Origin: Lachnoclostridium sp. UBA5725 | GTDB lineage: Bacteria; Bacillota; Clostridia; Lachnospirales; Lachnospiraceae | Reading direction: 5' to 3' | NCBI GenBank assembly: GCA_002419585.1 | Contig: DIGJ01000002.1 | Span: 186,001-250,000 of the forward strand | DNA length: 64,000 nucleotides | Shown: positions 1 through 7,332 of the stretch, in pieces | How the letters are laid out: each line of letters starts with the position of its first letter | Numbering within the stretch: the stretch's first letter is position 1 | Position numbers and translations under genes: made by a program | The notes under the pieces: generated by a model | Database searches by the model: none | What the model was told of the DNA's origin: nothing | What the model saw: the letters and a program-made list of their open reading frames with translations, nothing else

Positions 1-714
1 AGTGGCAAAGGGGGTGTAGGTAAATCTTTTGTTACCGCTATGTTAGCTGTATTATTGAATCGAAAAGGTTATAAGGTAGGAATATTAGATGCAGATGTTA
101 CAGGGCCATCGATTCCTAAAATGTTTGGAATTACTAGAAAGGCACAAGGCAACGAACTTGGGATTATACCTGAAAAAACCCATAACGATATTAAGATTAT
201 GTCAGTTAATTTATTATTAGAAGAAGAGGATGCACCTGTTATCTGGAGAGGACCTATACTGGCAGGTACAGTAAAACAATTTTGGACCGATGTTCTTTGG
301 GAAGATTTAGATTATATGCTTATTGATATGCCACCAGGAACAGGAGATGTTCCATTGACTGTATTTCAATCCATTCCTTTAGATGGGATTGTAATCGTGT
401 CATCACCACAAGATCTTGTTTCGATGATTGTGAAAAAAGCTTATAATATGGCGGTGCAAATGGATATTCCTATTTTGGGATTAGTTGAAAATATGAGTTA
501 TGTAAAATGTCCTGATTGTGGAAAAGAAATAAATTTGTTTGGTGAAAGCAAATTAGCTGAAATTTCAAATGAAATAGGCGTTGATATATTAGGAAGAATT
601 CCAATTGATCCAGTCATTGCTAAATTAGTGGATGAGGGAAATTTTGAGAGATTTTCATGCGATTATTTAGTTGATGCGGCAGAAAAGATTGATAGTATCT
701 GTACTAATAAGTAG
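1..714 (+). CDS. Mrp/NBP35-family Fe-S cluster carrier ATPase (5' truncated by window)
   Basis: P-loop ATPase of the Mrp/ApbC/NBP35 type, which binds an Fe-S cluster and passes it to target proteins in the cytosol. The reading frame is open from base 1, so the true start lies to the left; 237 residues are visible. The first visible residues, SGKGGVGKS, are the deviant Walker A motif of the MinD/Mrp superfamily. LDADVTGPS (switch I), DYMLIDMPPGTGD (switch II/Walker B) and VENMSYVKCPDCG follow. The CxxC pair near residue 165 of the visible part is the usual cluster-bridging motif of Mrp. It converges with the leftward redox/permease cluster, which begins with a NifX-like metal-cofactor protein, so a shared role in metal-cluster handling is plausible but inferred. 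The family call is secure; the client proteins are unknown. Confidence 0.93.
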   Translation, partial: SGKGGVGKSFVTAMLAVLLNRKGYKVGILDADVTGPSIPKMFGITRKAQGNELGIIPEKTHNDIKIMSVNLLLEEEDAPVIWRGPILAGTVKQFWTDVLWEDLDYMLIDMPPGTGDVPLTVFQSIPLDGIVIVSSPQDLVSMIVKKAYNMAVQMDIPILGLVENMSYVKCPDCGKEINLFGESKLAEISNEIGVDILGRIPIDPVIAKLVDEGNFERFSCDYLVDAAEKIDSICTNK

Positions 715-769
715 CATTAAGAGATTTAACATAATAATACAAGAGGATAAGAGTAATTAGGATATAATG

Positions 770-824
770 AAAACCTCCAGCTATCAAATAATATCATGAC
801 GATATTTGATAGCTGGAGGTTTTT
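770..824. terminator. Bidirectional Rho-independent terminator
   Basis: A 21-bp near-perfect inverted repeat (770-790 and 803-823) with a 12-nt loop. The left arm starts with an A run and the right arm ends in a T run. It lies between the converging mrp-like gene and the NifX-like gene and can stop transcription in both directions. Confidence 0.85.
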
Positions 825-850
825 CGTTATTATTAATTGGTAAATCAAAA

Positions 851-1207
851 TTAGTGTTGGCATCCATGCTCATGCTCGTGGCAAGAGTCCCCTGAATCCG
901 TTAGTGTTCCAGCAAGCCATGCTAGAGCAACGTCCTTTACGGAACCTGAGCAACCGCGAACTACTTCTATACCTGCGTTGTTTAACACATTTACAGCACC
1001 GTCACCCATGTTGCCAGCAAGCATAATTGTTACACCCATTTCGGCTAGCACAGACGCGATATTCGATTTGCATCCACAACCTGCAGGTGATGGAACAATT
1101 TCCTGGTCTAGTAATGCTGAATCGTTTGCTGTAAAAACAGTGAAATATTCGCAATGGCCAAAATGGCTATCAATGAGATCATTGCATGATGGTAATGCTA
1201 TTTTCAT
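851..1207 (-). CDS. NifX/NifB-like dinitrogenase iron-molybdenum cofactor-binding domain protein
   Basis: Small 118-residue protein of the NifX/NafY-like family, which binds metal cofactors or their precursors. The start at 1207 (MKIALPSCND) is chosen over an upstream in-frame ATG because an AAGGAG site sits just before it and family homology begins there. The family pattern is visible: an N-terminal beta strand, DSHFGHCEYF, a Gly-rich AGNMGDGAVNVL segment and a VVRGCSG loop. The C-terminus is a short Cys/His-rich tail (CHEHEHGCQH) that looks like a metal-binding extension. No nitrogenase genes are in view, so a role in nitrogen fixation is not implied; such proteins often sit with Mrp ATPases in anaerobes. 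It is the last gene of the leftward cluster, about 130 bp after the permease genes. Confidence 0.85.
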   Translation of the reverse strand: MKIALPSCNDLIDSHFGHCEYFTVFTANDSALLDQEIVPSPAGCGCKSNIASVLAEMGVTIMLAGNMGDGAVNVLNNAGIEVVRGCSGSVKDVALAWLAGTLTDSGDSCHEHEHGCQH

Positions 1208-1337
1208 AATAAAACTCCTTTGTTTGATTATTGGCATAACAAAATAAATAAAAATTAATTGCATGCTCACTAAATAATATATTAAATCTATTTTTGGCAT
1301 ATGTCAATAACGAGTAGTGCTTGTTTAAGGATTTTTT

Positions 1338-1874
1338 CTAATCGATTGATTTTGCATTTTCATAAAGTTCTTGCACTTCTTTTTTCGTTACCATCTTTGA
1401 TAAAATAAATGCAATGATGATAATACCTGGGATATCGATGAGAAGCCTTGATATGGCAAATTTATTGCCAAGGGCAGCCATTTCAAAAAGGAACATAGGA
1501 ATTTTTGTAGTGGACCATGCACCAATAAAGATCAGTATATTCATGAATTTTACACCTTTTTTCATAAAGACTGCGGCAACAGGGAAAGCACCATATAGTG
1601 GTCCGGCAGCAGCGGAACCAATGAAAATGGCAAGTAATACACCCTTTAATCCAGAGCCTTCGCCCATATATTTGATCATAGTTTCTCTTGGAACCCATAC
1701 ATCAAGCAGACCAAGAAGTATAAAAATAGGAGGTATTACTAGCATCATTTCTTTCACTGAATTTCCAGTAATCCGAAGTGCTTTTAATCCTAACTGTTGA
1801 TCCAATATTGTTAATAATAGCATTGCAACGAGTACAATGAGAAATACGCGATATCTTTTTAATAATTTTTTCAT
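1338..1874 (-). CDS. Half-size permease, ArsP/DUF318-like (second half)
   Basis: Integral membrane protein of 178 residues with about five hydrophobic segments. The Gly/Pro-rich stretch FIGSAAAGPLYGAFPVAA resembles the conserved re-entrant motif of the PF03773-type permease family (ArsP and relatives). Full-length members have about 300 residues with two similar halves; here each half is a separate gene. The start codon directly abuts the stop of the upstream half (1875), so the two are translationally coupled and probably form a heterodimer. Characterised relatives export organoarsenicals, but many members have unknown substrates, so the cargo here is unknown. The family assignment is from motif pattern only. 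Confidence 0.7.
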   Translation of the reverse strand: MKKLLKRYRVFLIVLVAMLLLTILDQQLGLKALRITGNSVKEMMLVIPPIFILLGLLDVWVPRETMIKYMGEGSGLKGVLLAIFIGSAAAGPLYGAFPVAAVFMKKGVKFMNILIFIGAWSTTKIPMFLFEMAALGNKFAISRLLIDIPGIIIIAFILSKMVTKKEVQELYENAKSID

Positions 1875-2354
1875 TTACATCACCACCATTCCGATTATAA
1901 GAGCAACAAGAAGGGAAAAGAAAAAAGCGAATACATTTCTAAGTATCGTGCTTTTCTTACCAAAATATTTAATTTCTACAGGAATTGTAATGATACCAAC
2001 CATCATAAGGGTTGATACAAAAGCTGCAATTTGCATGTAACCTGCACCATTTTCTAAAAGAATTGCAGCAGTAGGGAAAGCGACGAAACCAGGAATTAGA
2101 GTCACAGAGCCGATAATTCCTGCCAGTATAACACCAAACCACCCAGATTCAGCACCGATTATTTTGGAAATGGTTTCAGGATTTAGAATAGCAAGTAATA
2201 ATCCTACCAGTAAGATAACTACTAGAAATTCTGGAAGAATATTCTCGAATGCTTTCCAAGCCTTTTTTAATGCCATTTTTGTCTTTTTCTTATCCTTTAT
2301 AAAAGAGAGTATTAAGAGGACAATGGCAAGTCCATAGAAGATATAGGAATCCAT
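1875..2354 (-). CDS. Half-size permease, ArsP/DUF318-like (first half)
   Basis: Membrane protein of 159 residues and the partner of the gene at 1338-1874. It carries the matching motif GSVTLIPGFVAFPTAAILL in mid-protein and about four to five membrane helices. A clear AAGGAGG site lies 7 nt before the ATG at 2354. It overlaps nothing but is only 12 nt from the NapH-like gene, so the four genes from 3821 down to 1338 are one transcript. What is seen is a split two-gene permease. What is inferred is that it moves a metal, metalloid or sulfur species connected with the neighbouring redox proteins. Confidence 0.7.
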   Translation of the reverse strand: MDSYIFYGLAIVLLILSFIKDKKKTKMALKKAWKAFENILPEFLVVILLVGLLLAILNPETISKIIGAESGWFGVILAGIIGSVTLIPGFVAFPTAAILLENGAGYMQIAAFVSTLMMVGIITIPVEIKYFGKKSTILRNVFAFFFSLLVALIIGMVVM

Positions 2355-2366
2355 GGGATTACCTCC

Positions 2367-2924
2367 TTATTTTTTTAAGATTACATCCGACACGGTTGCA
2401 ATCGGACAGATCGTGCACCATGTTCTGGGTTTATAGACCATTGCAAGAATTAATCCAAGAAACGTAGTGGTCATCATCATCGAATAAAATCGGTATGACA
2501 AATGAGTCAGCCAAGGAGCTATATTCATTATATCAAATAACTGGGGCATATCAAAGGGAAGTGGAATTACGATTAGAAATCGCAGATATTCCATTGGTAG
2601 TTTTACACCTCTTGCCACACCAAGTGTAGACATTAGTATGATAGTAAGGCTGATACCAAAATAAGCCAGCATGATCCACTTCATATTACCTTTGATAAAG
2701 AAACGTGGAGTTTTATGAGAAGACCATTTTTTTGATTTCCCACAAGTGGTATATAAAGATGCTCTTGGACAATAATTCTGACACCATGTTTTTTTTCGGT
2801 CTTTTAGTACTAATATAATCGGTAAAGTCATACATACGATACCAAAGAGAGAAAAATGAATGTTCATGAAGCCTAATAGAAAGAAAAAAATAGTAAATAA
2901 AAATAGATACTTATGATTACGCAT
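2367..2924 (-). CDS. NapH-like membrane protein with two Cys-rich 4Fe-4S-type motifs
   Basis: Membrane protein of 185 residues with about four helices. Two cytoplasmic Cys motifs are visible: WCQNYCPRASLYTTC after helix 2, and WCTICPIATVSD near the C-terminus. This is the layout of the NapH/RdxA/YccM family, where CxxxCP-type motifs help relay electrons at the membrane, although a classical CxxCxxCxxxCP ferredoxin motif is not complete. The start at 2924 is preferred over the in-frame ATG at 2945 because AAGGGGGA precedes it at good spacing. It sits between a thioredoxin-reductase-like flavoprotein and the split permease, suggesting that it passes electrons between the cytosolic flavoprotein and a membrane process. 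The precise function is unknown. Confidence 0.7.
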   Translation of the reverse strand: MRNHKYLFLFTIFFFLLGFMNIHFSLFGIVCMTLPIILVLKDRKKTWCQNYCPRASLYTTCGKSKKWSSHKTPRFFIKGNMKWIMLAYFGISLTIILMSTLGVARGVKLPMEYLRFLIVIPLPFDMPQLFDIMNIAPWLTHLSYRFYSMMMTTTFLGLILAMVYKPRTWCTICPIATVSDVILKK

Positions 2925-2945
2925 ATTAAAATCCCCCTTACACAT

Positions 2946-3821
2946 TTATGCACTGATTTTTTTGTTATAGTTTCTTAAGTACTTTATAATTTCCGTACCT
3001 GCTTTTGCTCCCTCATATACTGCTTTCGATATTTGTAATAATCCACCGGTGCAATCTCCGGCGGCATAAAGTCCAGATATGTTAGTTGACATATTTTCGT
3101 CAACAAGAATTTTATTATTTTGTGTTTCAGCACCGATTTTTCTTGCTAGGTCTGTACTTCCAGCTACACCAATTGCTACAAAAATGCCAGAAATCGGAAT
3201 CAAATCTCCATTTTGGAAATGGACTTCTTCGACTACATCATTTCCACCAATCGAATCAATGATATTGGTATTAACTTTAATATTTTCCGGAACTTGAAAA
3301 TCAGGTTCCTTACCATTGGTAAGAATCGTAACAGAGTTTGAAGTAGGAAGCAATTCTAAGGCCTCATGCAATGCATAATTTCCATTACCTAATACAGCTA
3401 CATCCTTTCCTCTGTAGAAGAAAGCATCACAGACAGCACAGTAGCTAATGCCATGACCTTCATATTCTTTTAGACCTTTGATGTTGGGAATCATTCTGGA
3501 AGTTCCTGTTGCAAGGACAACGCTGTCAGCTTCGTATTCCCCGTCTTTTGTAATGACGGTTAATTTATCACGATAAGATAGTCCTAATACCTCATCGGAT
3601 ACTATTTTTGCACCCAGTCTGCGGGCACCTTCCAATCCTTGTGCAATCAGATCCTTTCCGGATATTGGCTGACTGAAACCATAATAATTTTCAATCTCAG
3701 TGGCTTTACCTAAAGCACCGTGATCTTTACCTATAATCATAGTGTTGATACCTGCTCTTGTAGTATATAGTGCAGCCGAGATACCTGCAGGACCATTTCC
3801 AATAATAATTACATTCGACAT
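2946..3821 (-). CDS. Thioredoxin-reductase-like FAD-dependent disulfide oxidoreductase
   Basis: Flavoprotein of 291 residues, close in size to low-molecular-weight thioredoxin reductases. It has an N-terminal FAD Rossmann motif GNGPAG (residues 8-13), the redox-active disulfide CAVC (C128 and C131), and the C-terminal FAD motif GLYAAGDC. The second nucleotide-binding site is unusual: the loop GNGNYA replaces the usual GGGxxA, and the HRR-type motif that grips the 2'-phosphate of NADPH is absent. NADPH use is therefore doubtful; NADH or ferredoxin are alternatives known in anaerobe relatives. It is the first gene of the leftward cluster and no thioredoxin gene is adjacent. The partner could be the NapH-like protein next to it. 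Confidence 0.85.
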   Translation of the reverse strand: MSNVIIIGNGPAGISAALYTTRAGINTMIIGKDHGALGKATEIENYYGFSQPISGKDLIAQGLEGARRLGAKIVSDEVLGLSYRDKLTVITKDGEYEADSVVLATGTSRMIPNIKGLKEYEGHGISYCAVCDAFFYRGKDVAVLGNGNYALHEALELLPTSNSVTILTNGKEPDFQVPENIKVNTNIIDSIGGNDVVEEVHFQNGDLIPISGIFVAIGVAGSTDLARKIGAETQNNKILVDENMSTNISGLYAAGDCTGGLLQISKAVYEGAKAGTEIIKYLRNYNKKISA

Positions 3822-4051
3822 ATTTATTTCCGCCTTTCTTTTTGACTGTTTAGATTATAGCTATAATGCTACTGATAGTTCTGTGACAGAATCACATATA
3901 GTTGCAAAGGATAATTAAGGATTGTTTGAAGTTATAGCTGCAAAATTCTGGAATACCGAAAAGTAGCATTTATTTGTGTGGTAGTACGTGCAATAGGGAA
4001 GCAAAGCAAATTCGAAAATATTACACTATTTTGAAAATCTGGTATCTGTAT

Positions 4052-4080
4052 TTGACTTCTATATGATGATACACTCATAT
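4052..4080 (+). promoter_or_regulatory. Possible sigma-A promoter of the sugar ABC operon
   Basis: TTGACT at 4052-4057 and TCATAT at 4075-4080 with a 17-nt spacer, 39 nt before the binding-protein start. The -35 is good and the -10 is weak. The rest of the 3822-4118 gap shows no gene; it also has to hold the leftward promoter of the flavoprotein cluster. Confidence 0.4.
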
Positions 4081-4118
4081 CATACAACAAAGTAATTATA
4101 AATATGGGAGGTATTTAA

Positions 4119-5468
4119 ATGAGAAAGAAGTTACTAGTAGGAATCTTAGCTGTTTGTATGACGGCAACATTGTTGAGTGGATGCAAAGGAAAGGAAACAA
4201 AAACAGAGGATGCGTCGGTATCTGCAACGCAACAAGAACAAACAGAGGCGGAAAAAGTTGAGGATACAGCAGAGCCAATAACATTAACCGTTTTTTCAAA
4301 TCTTCCAGATAGAAAGAATGGACAGGGACTGGTAGAGCAAAAGATTATTGATGATTATATGTCAGAAAATCCAAATGTAACGATTGAAGTGGAAGCATTG
4401 GATGAGGAAGCATATAAGACTAAATTTAAAGCATATGCAATGAATGGAATGCCAGATGTTGTCAGTATATGGGGACAGCCTTCCTTTTTGGATGAAGTTT
4501 TGGAAGCAGGTATTTTAGAACCATTAAATGAGGCAGATTATGCAGATTATGGTTTTGTATCCGGTTCACTTGAAGGATTCAAAAAAGATGGAAAATTATA
4601 TGGACTTCCAAGAAATACGGACGTAATGGGATTTTATTATAATCAAAAAATGTTTGAAGATAATGGATGGGAAGTACCAAAAAACTATGATGAATTATTA
4701 GTGCTAGGTAAAAAAATAAAGGAGGCAGGAATCGTGCCAGTTGCAATGGATGGTGGAGATGGATGGCCGCTTGCTATTTATCTTACGGATCTTTTAGTTC
4801 GTGTTGATGGCAATATAAAGGATATTGTTTCTAATGCAATTGCTACAGGTGATTTCACAGATCCTTCCATTGTAGAAGCAACAAAACTGTTAGCAAAAAC
4901 CGCTCAGTCTGGATTGTTTCAGGTGGGCTATGATTCTCAGGATTATGGAACGGCAATGAATTTGTTTACCAATGGGCAGGCTGCTATGTTTTATATGGGA
5001 AGCTGGGAAGCTTCCATGGCATTAAACGAGGATATTAGTGAAGAAGTTAGAAATAATATTCGTGCGTTTACGATGCCTCCAATTACAGATGGAAAAGGAG
5101 CACAGACGGATATTGCAGCATGGAATGGCGGGGGGTATGCCGTGGCTGCTCAGTCCGAACAAAAAGAAGAAGCAATTAAATTTCTGAATTATATGTATCA
5201 GCCGGACAAATTATCTAAATATGGATGGGAAAATGGAGTCGGTATGTCTGCTCAAGATCAGAGTGCTTACATGACTGGAAATGAAACAAATCTGCAAAAT
5301 CAATTTACAGACATTCTCAATAATGCAACCAGTGTTTCTGGAACACCAATCAATGACTGCGGTCCATCGGTATTTAAAACTGCAATGGAAAGCGAAATCC
5401 AGAGTGTATGTAATGGAACCAAAAGTGTAGATGATTTCCTAAGTGTAATAGGAGAGACATGTAAGTAG
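4119..5468 (+). CDS. Extracellular sugar-binding lipoprotein of an ABC importer
   Basis: Solute-binding protein of 449 residues, family 1 (MalE/UgpB-like), that captures an oligosaccharide outside the membrane and hands it to the permeases downstream. It starts with a lipoprotein signal peptide ending in LLSGC, followed by an acidic Lys/Glu/Thr linker of about 35 residues. The mature part has family features such as the segment YGLPRNTDVMGFYYN, and NGQAAMFYMGSWE about 60% along the chain. The RBS GGGAGG is well placed. The next genes are two MalF/MalG-type permeases, a YesM/YesN two-component pair and a GH30, which suggests the ligand is a beta-linked oligosaccharide released by the GH3-GH30 enzyme. 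The exact sugar is not determinable. Confidence 0.92.
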   Translation: MRKKLLVGILAVCMTATLLSGCKGKETKTEDASVSATQQEQTEAEKVEDTAEPITLTVFSNLPDRKNGQGLVEQKIIDDYMSENPNVTIEVEALDEEAYKTKFKAYAMNGMPDVVSIWGQPSFLDEVLEAGILEPLNEADYADYGFVSGSLEGFKKDGKLYGLPRNTDVMGFYYNQKMFEDNGWEVPKNYDELLVLGKKIKEAGIVPVAMDGGDGWPLAIYLTDLLVRVDGNIKDIVSNAIATGDFTDPSIVEATKLLAKTAQSGLFQVGYDSQDYGTAMNLFTNGQAAMFYMGSWEASMALNEDISEEVRNNIRAFTMPPITDGKGAQTDIAAWNGGGYAVAAQSEQKEEAIKFLNYMYQPDKLSKYGWENGVGMSAQDQSAYMTGNETNLQNQFTDILNNATSVSGTPINDCGPSVFKTAMESEIQSVCNGTKSVDDFLSVIGETCK

Positions 5469-5492
5469 CACTTGATAATGTAGAAAAAAATG

Positions 5493-5528
5493 TGGCTACC
5501 GAAAAGAATGCGGCAGCCATATTTTTTT
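5493..5528 (+). terminator. Intra-operon hairpin with T run (attenuator)
   Basis: A 9-bp stem (5493-5501 with 5511-5519, one A-C mismatch), a 9-nt loop, then a T tract. Its place right after the binding-protein gene and before the permease genes is typical for partial termination that keeps the binding protein in excess. Confidence 0.6.
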
Positions 5529-5561
5529 CAAACGATATCGGCATTAGAGCAGGAGGAAACG

Positions 5562-6437
5562 ATGAAAAAGCTATATAGTAATAAGCTAGTTATATTAAGC
5601 TTGGTATTGCCTGGAATTCTTGTATTTATATTTGCGATTCTGGCACCGATTTGCCTTAGTGTATATTATGGATGCATGGATTATTCTGGAATGGGTAAGG
5701 CGACATTTAATGGAATTGATAATTATAAGATGTTGTTAAGGGACGCGGCATTTGGGCGAGCTTTATTGAATTCACTGCTTTTAGCCGTTGGGTTTGTATT
5801 TATTCAGCACCCGATTGCTTTGATCGTAGCAGCAGTTTTAGATAAACTGCAAGGTAAGGCAGAAGGTTTTTTTCGATGTGTTTATTTTATTCCGAATGTT
5901 ATTTCTGTCGCGGTCATTGCCTATCTTTGGAAGTTTATTTATAATCCAGATTTTGGACTTATAAATAATATACTAAAGAGTTTAGGTTATCAGGAAAAGA
6001 TTAATTGGTTTAGCCCAAATATCGCAATATGGTCTGTTTTAATTGTATTGATTTGGCATGGTTTTGGTTGGGGAATGCTCATATATTACACCGGAATAAA
6101 AAATATTGATCCAGTGCTTTATGAAGCTTCTGCCATTGATGGTGCTAATCAAGCAACAACGTTTCTAAAAATAACATTACCACTTATGAAACCAGTGATT
6201 CAGATTAATGTCACAATGGCTATTATCGCAGCACTCAAGCAAATGGAGACGGTATATCTGCTTACGAACGGAGGTCCGGGGAACAGTACGCAGTTTGCAG
6301 CAAATTATTTGTATCAGCAGGCATTCAAAGCCTTTCGATATGGATATGGAAATGCAATAGGTATAGTCTTTATTATTATTTGTTTAGTAGTCACCGTTGG
6401 TTTAAATACGATATTTGTTGAAAAAAAAGAAGCATAA
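5562..6437 (+). CDS. Sugar ABC transporter permease (MalF-type)
   Basis: Inner-membrane permease of 291 residues with six predicted helices. The EAA loop, EASAIDGANQATTFLKITLP (residues near 210-230), is the docking site for the ATPase. The start at 5562 (MKKLYSNK) is taken because GGAGGAAA lies just upstream; the longer in-frame ORF runs through the attenuator hairpin and is rejected. It pairs with the permease at 6453. No ATPase gene is in this operon, so the importer probably uses a shared MsmK/UgpC-like ATPase encoded elsewhere, as is common in Gram-positive CUT1 sugar importers. Confidence 0.9.
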   Translation: MKKLYSNKLVILSLVLPGILVFIFAILAPICLSVYYGCMDYSGMGKATFNGIDNYKMLLRDAAFGRALLNSLLLAVGFVFIQHPIALIVAAVLDKLQGKAEGFFRCVYFIPNVISVAVIAYLWKFIYNPDFGLINNILKSLGYQEKINWFSPNIAIWSVLIVLIWHGFGWGMLIYYTGIKNIDPVLYEASAIDGANQATTFLKITLPLMKPVIQINVTMAIIAALKQMETVYLLTNGGPGNSTQFAANYLYQQAFKAFRYGYGNAIGIVFIIICLVVTVGLNTIFVEKKEA

Positions 6438-6452
6438 GGGGGATATGAATCA

Positions 6453-7295
6453 TTGAAAACAGAAAAAAAACAAAGCAAAATAGGAAGAGCTATTTTGTGG
6501 ATTGTGTTGATAATTGTTGCAGTTATCCAGATATTCCCTTTGGTTTGGCTGATTGATTTTTCTCTTGCTAGTAGCAATGAAATGTTTACCAGCGGACTTT
6601 TGATTATACCGAAAAAGATTCAATGGGGAAATTATATAAAAGCTTTTATTGATGGGCATTTTTTACTTTATTTAAAGAATAGTATTTTGATTAACAGTTT
6701 AGCAGTTCTTTTGGTAGTAGTTATTTCAATCATGGCTGCATTTGCATGTCGTAGAATGGAATGGAAATTAAGTGGATTTGTAAAAACGCTTTTATTAGTA
6801 GGTATGATGATTCCTATTCATGCGACGTTACTTCCTAATTATAAAATTTACAACACGATAGGACTTACTGATACCATCTGGGCTTTACTTATTCCCTATG
6901 TAGCTTTTTCGCTGCCACAGGCTTTGTTTTTAATGACAGGGTTTATAGCGGCGTTGCCAGTTGAACTAGAAGAGGCAGCAGTTGTTGATGGATGCGGAAT
7001 TTATCGTATTGTATTTTTGATAATTACTCCATTATTGAAACCATCCATTTCAACCGTTGCAATTATGACATTTTTAAATAACTGGAATGAATTTATGATG
7101 GCGAGTACCTATCTGAGTTCACCAAAATGGAAGACACTCCCGTTTTCTGTTCTTGAATTTACAGGACAATATTCTTCGAATTATGCGGTACAATTTGCTG
7201 TTATGGCCCTGACAGCGGCACCAGCCGTTATCGTATATATTTTGCTCAACAAACACATTACAAAGGGAGTTGCAATGGGTGCGGTGAAAGGATAA
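6453..7295 (+). CDS. Sugar ABC transporter permease (MalG-type)
   Basis: Second permease of the importer, 280 residues with six predicted helices. The EAA loop reads EEAAVVDGCGIYRIVFLIITP (around residues 174-194), and the C-terminus ends in the usual KGVAMGAVKG. The start is a TTG at 6453, about 10 nt after AAGGGGG; the nearby ATG at 6445 is out of frame and stops at once. It forms the membrane channel together with the 5562-6437 product. The gene is followed after 37 nt by the histidine kinase gene, so transport and regulation are probably cotranscribed. Confidence 0.9.
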   Translation: MKTEKKQSKIGRAILWIVLIIVAVIQIFPLVWLIDFSLASSNEMFTSGLLIIPKKIQWGNYIKAFIDGHFLLYLKNSILINSLAVLLVVVISIMAAFACRRMEWKLSGFVKTLLLVGMMIPIHATLLPNYKIYNTIGLTDTIWALLIPYVAFSLPQALFLMTGFIAALPVELEEAAVVDGCGIYRIVFLIITPLLKPSISTVAIMTFLNNWNEFMMASTYLSSPKWKTLPFSVLEFTGQYSSNYAVQFAVMALTAAPAVIVYILLNKHITKGVAMGAVKG

Positions 7296-7332
7296 AATTA
7301 AAGGAGATTACAGCTTTCGATGGGGGAAAGTA

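Noticed and set aside
1208..1300. Extra 31 residues at the start of the NifX-like protein
   Set aside because: They fall in AT-rich upstream DNA, and the AAGGAG site points to the start at 1207.
5490..5561. Longer N-terminus for the first permease
   Set aside because: It would translate the attenuator hairpin; the ATG at 5562 has a proper RBS and starts a normal permease.
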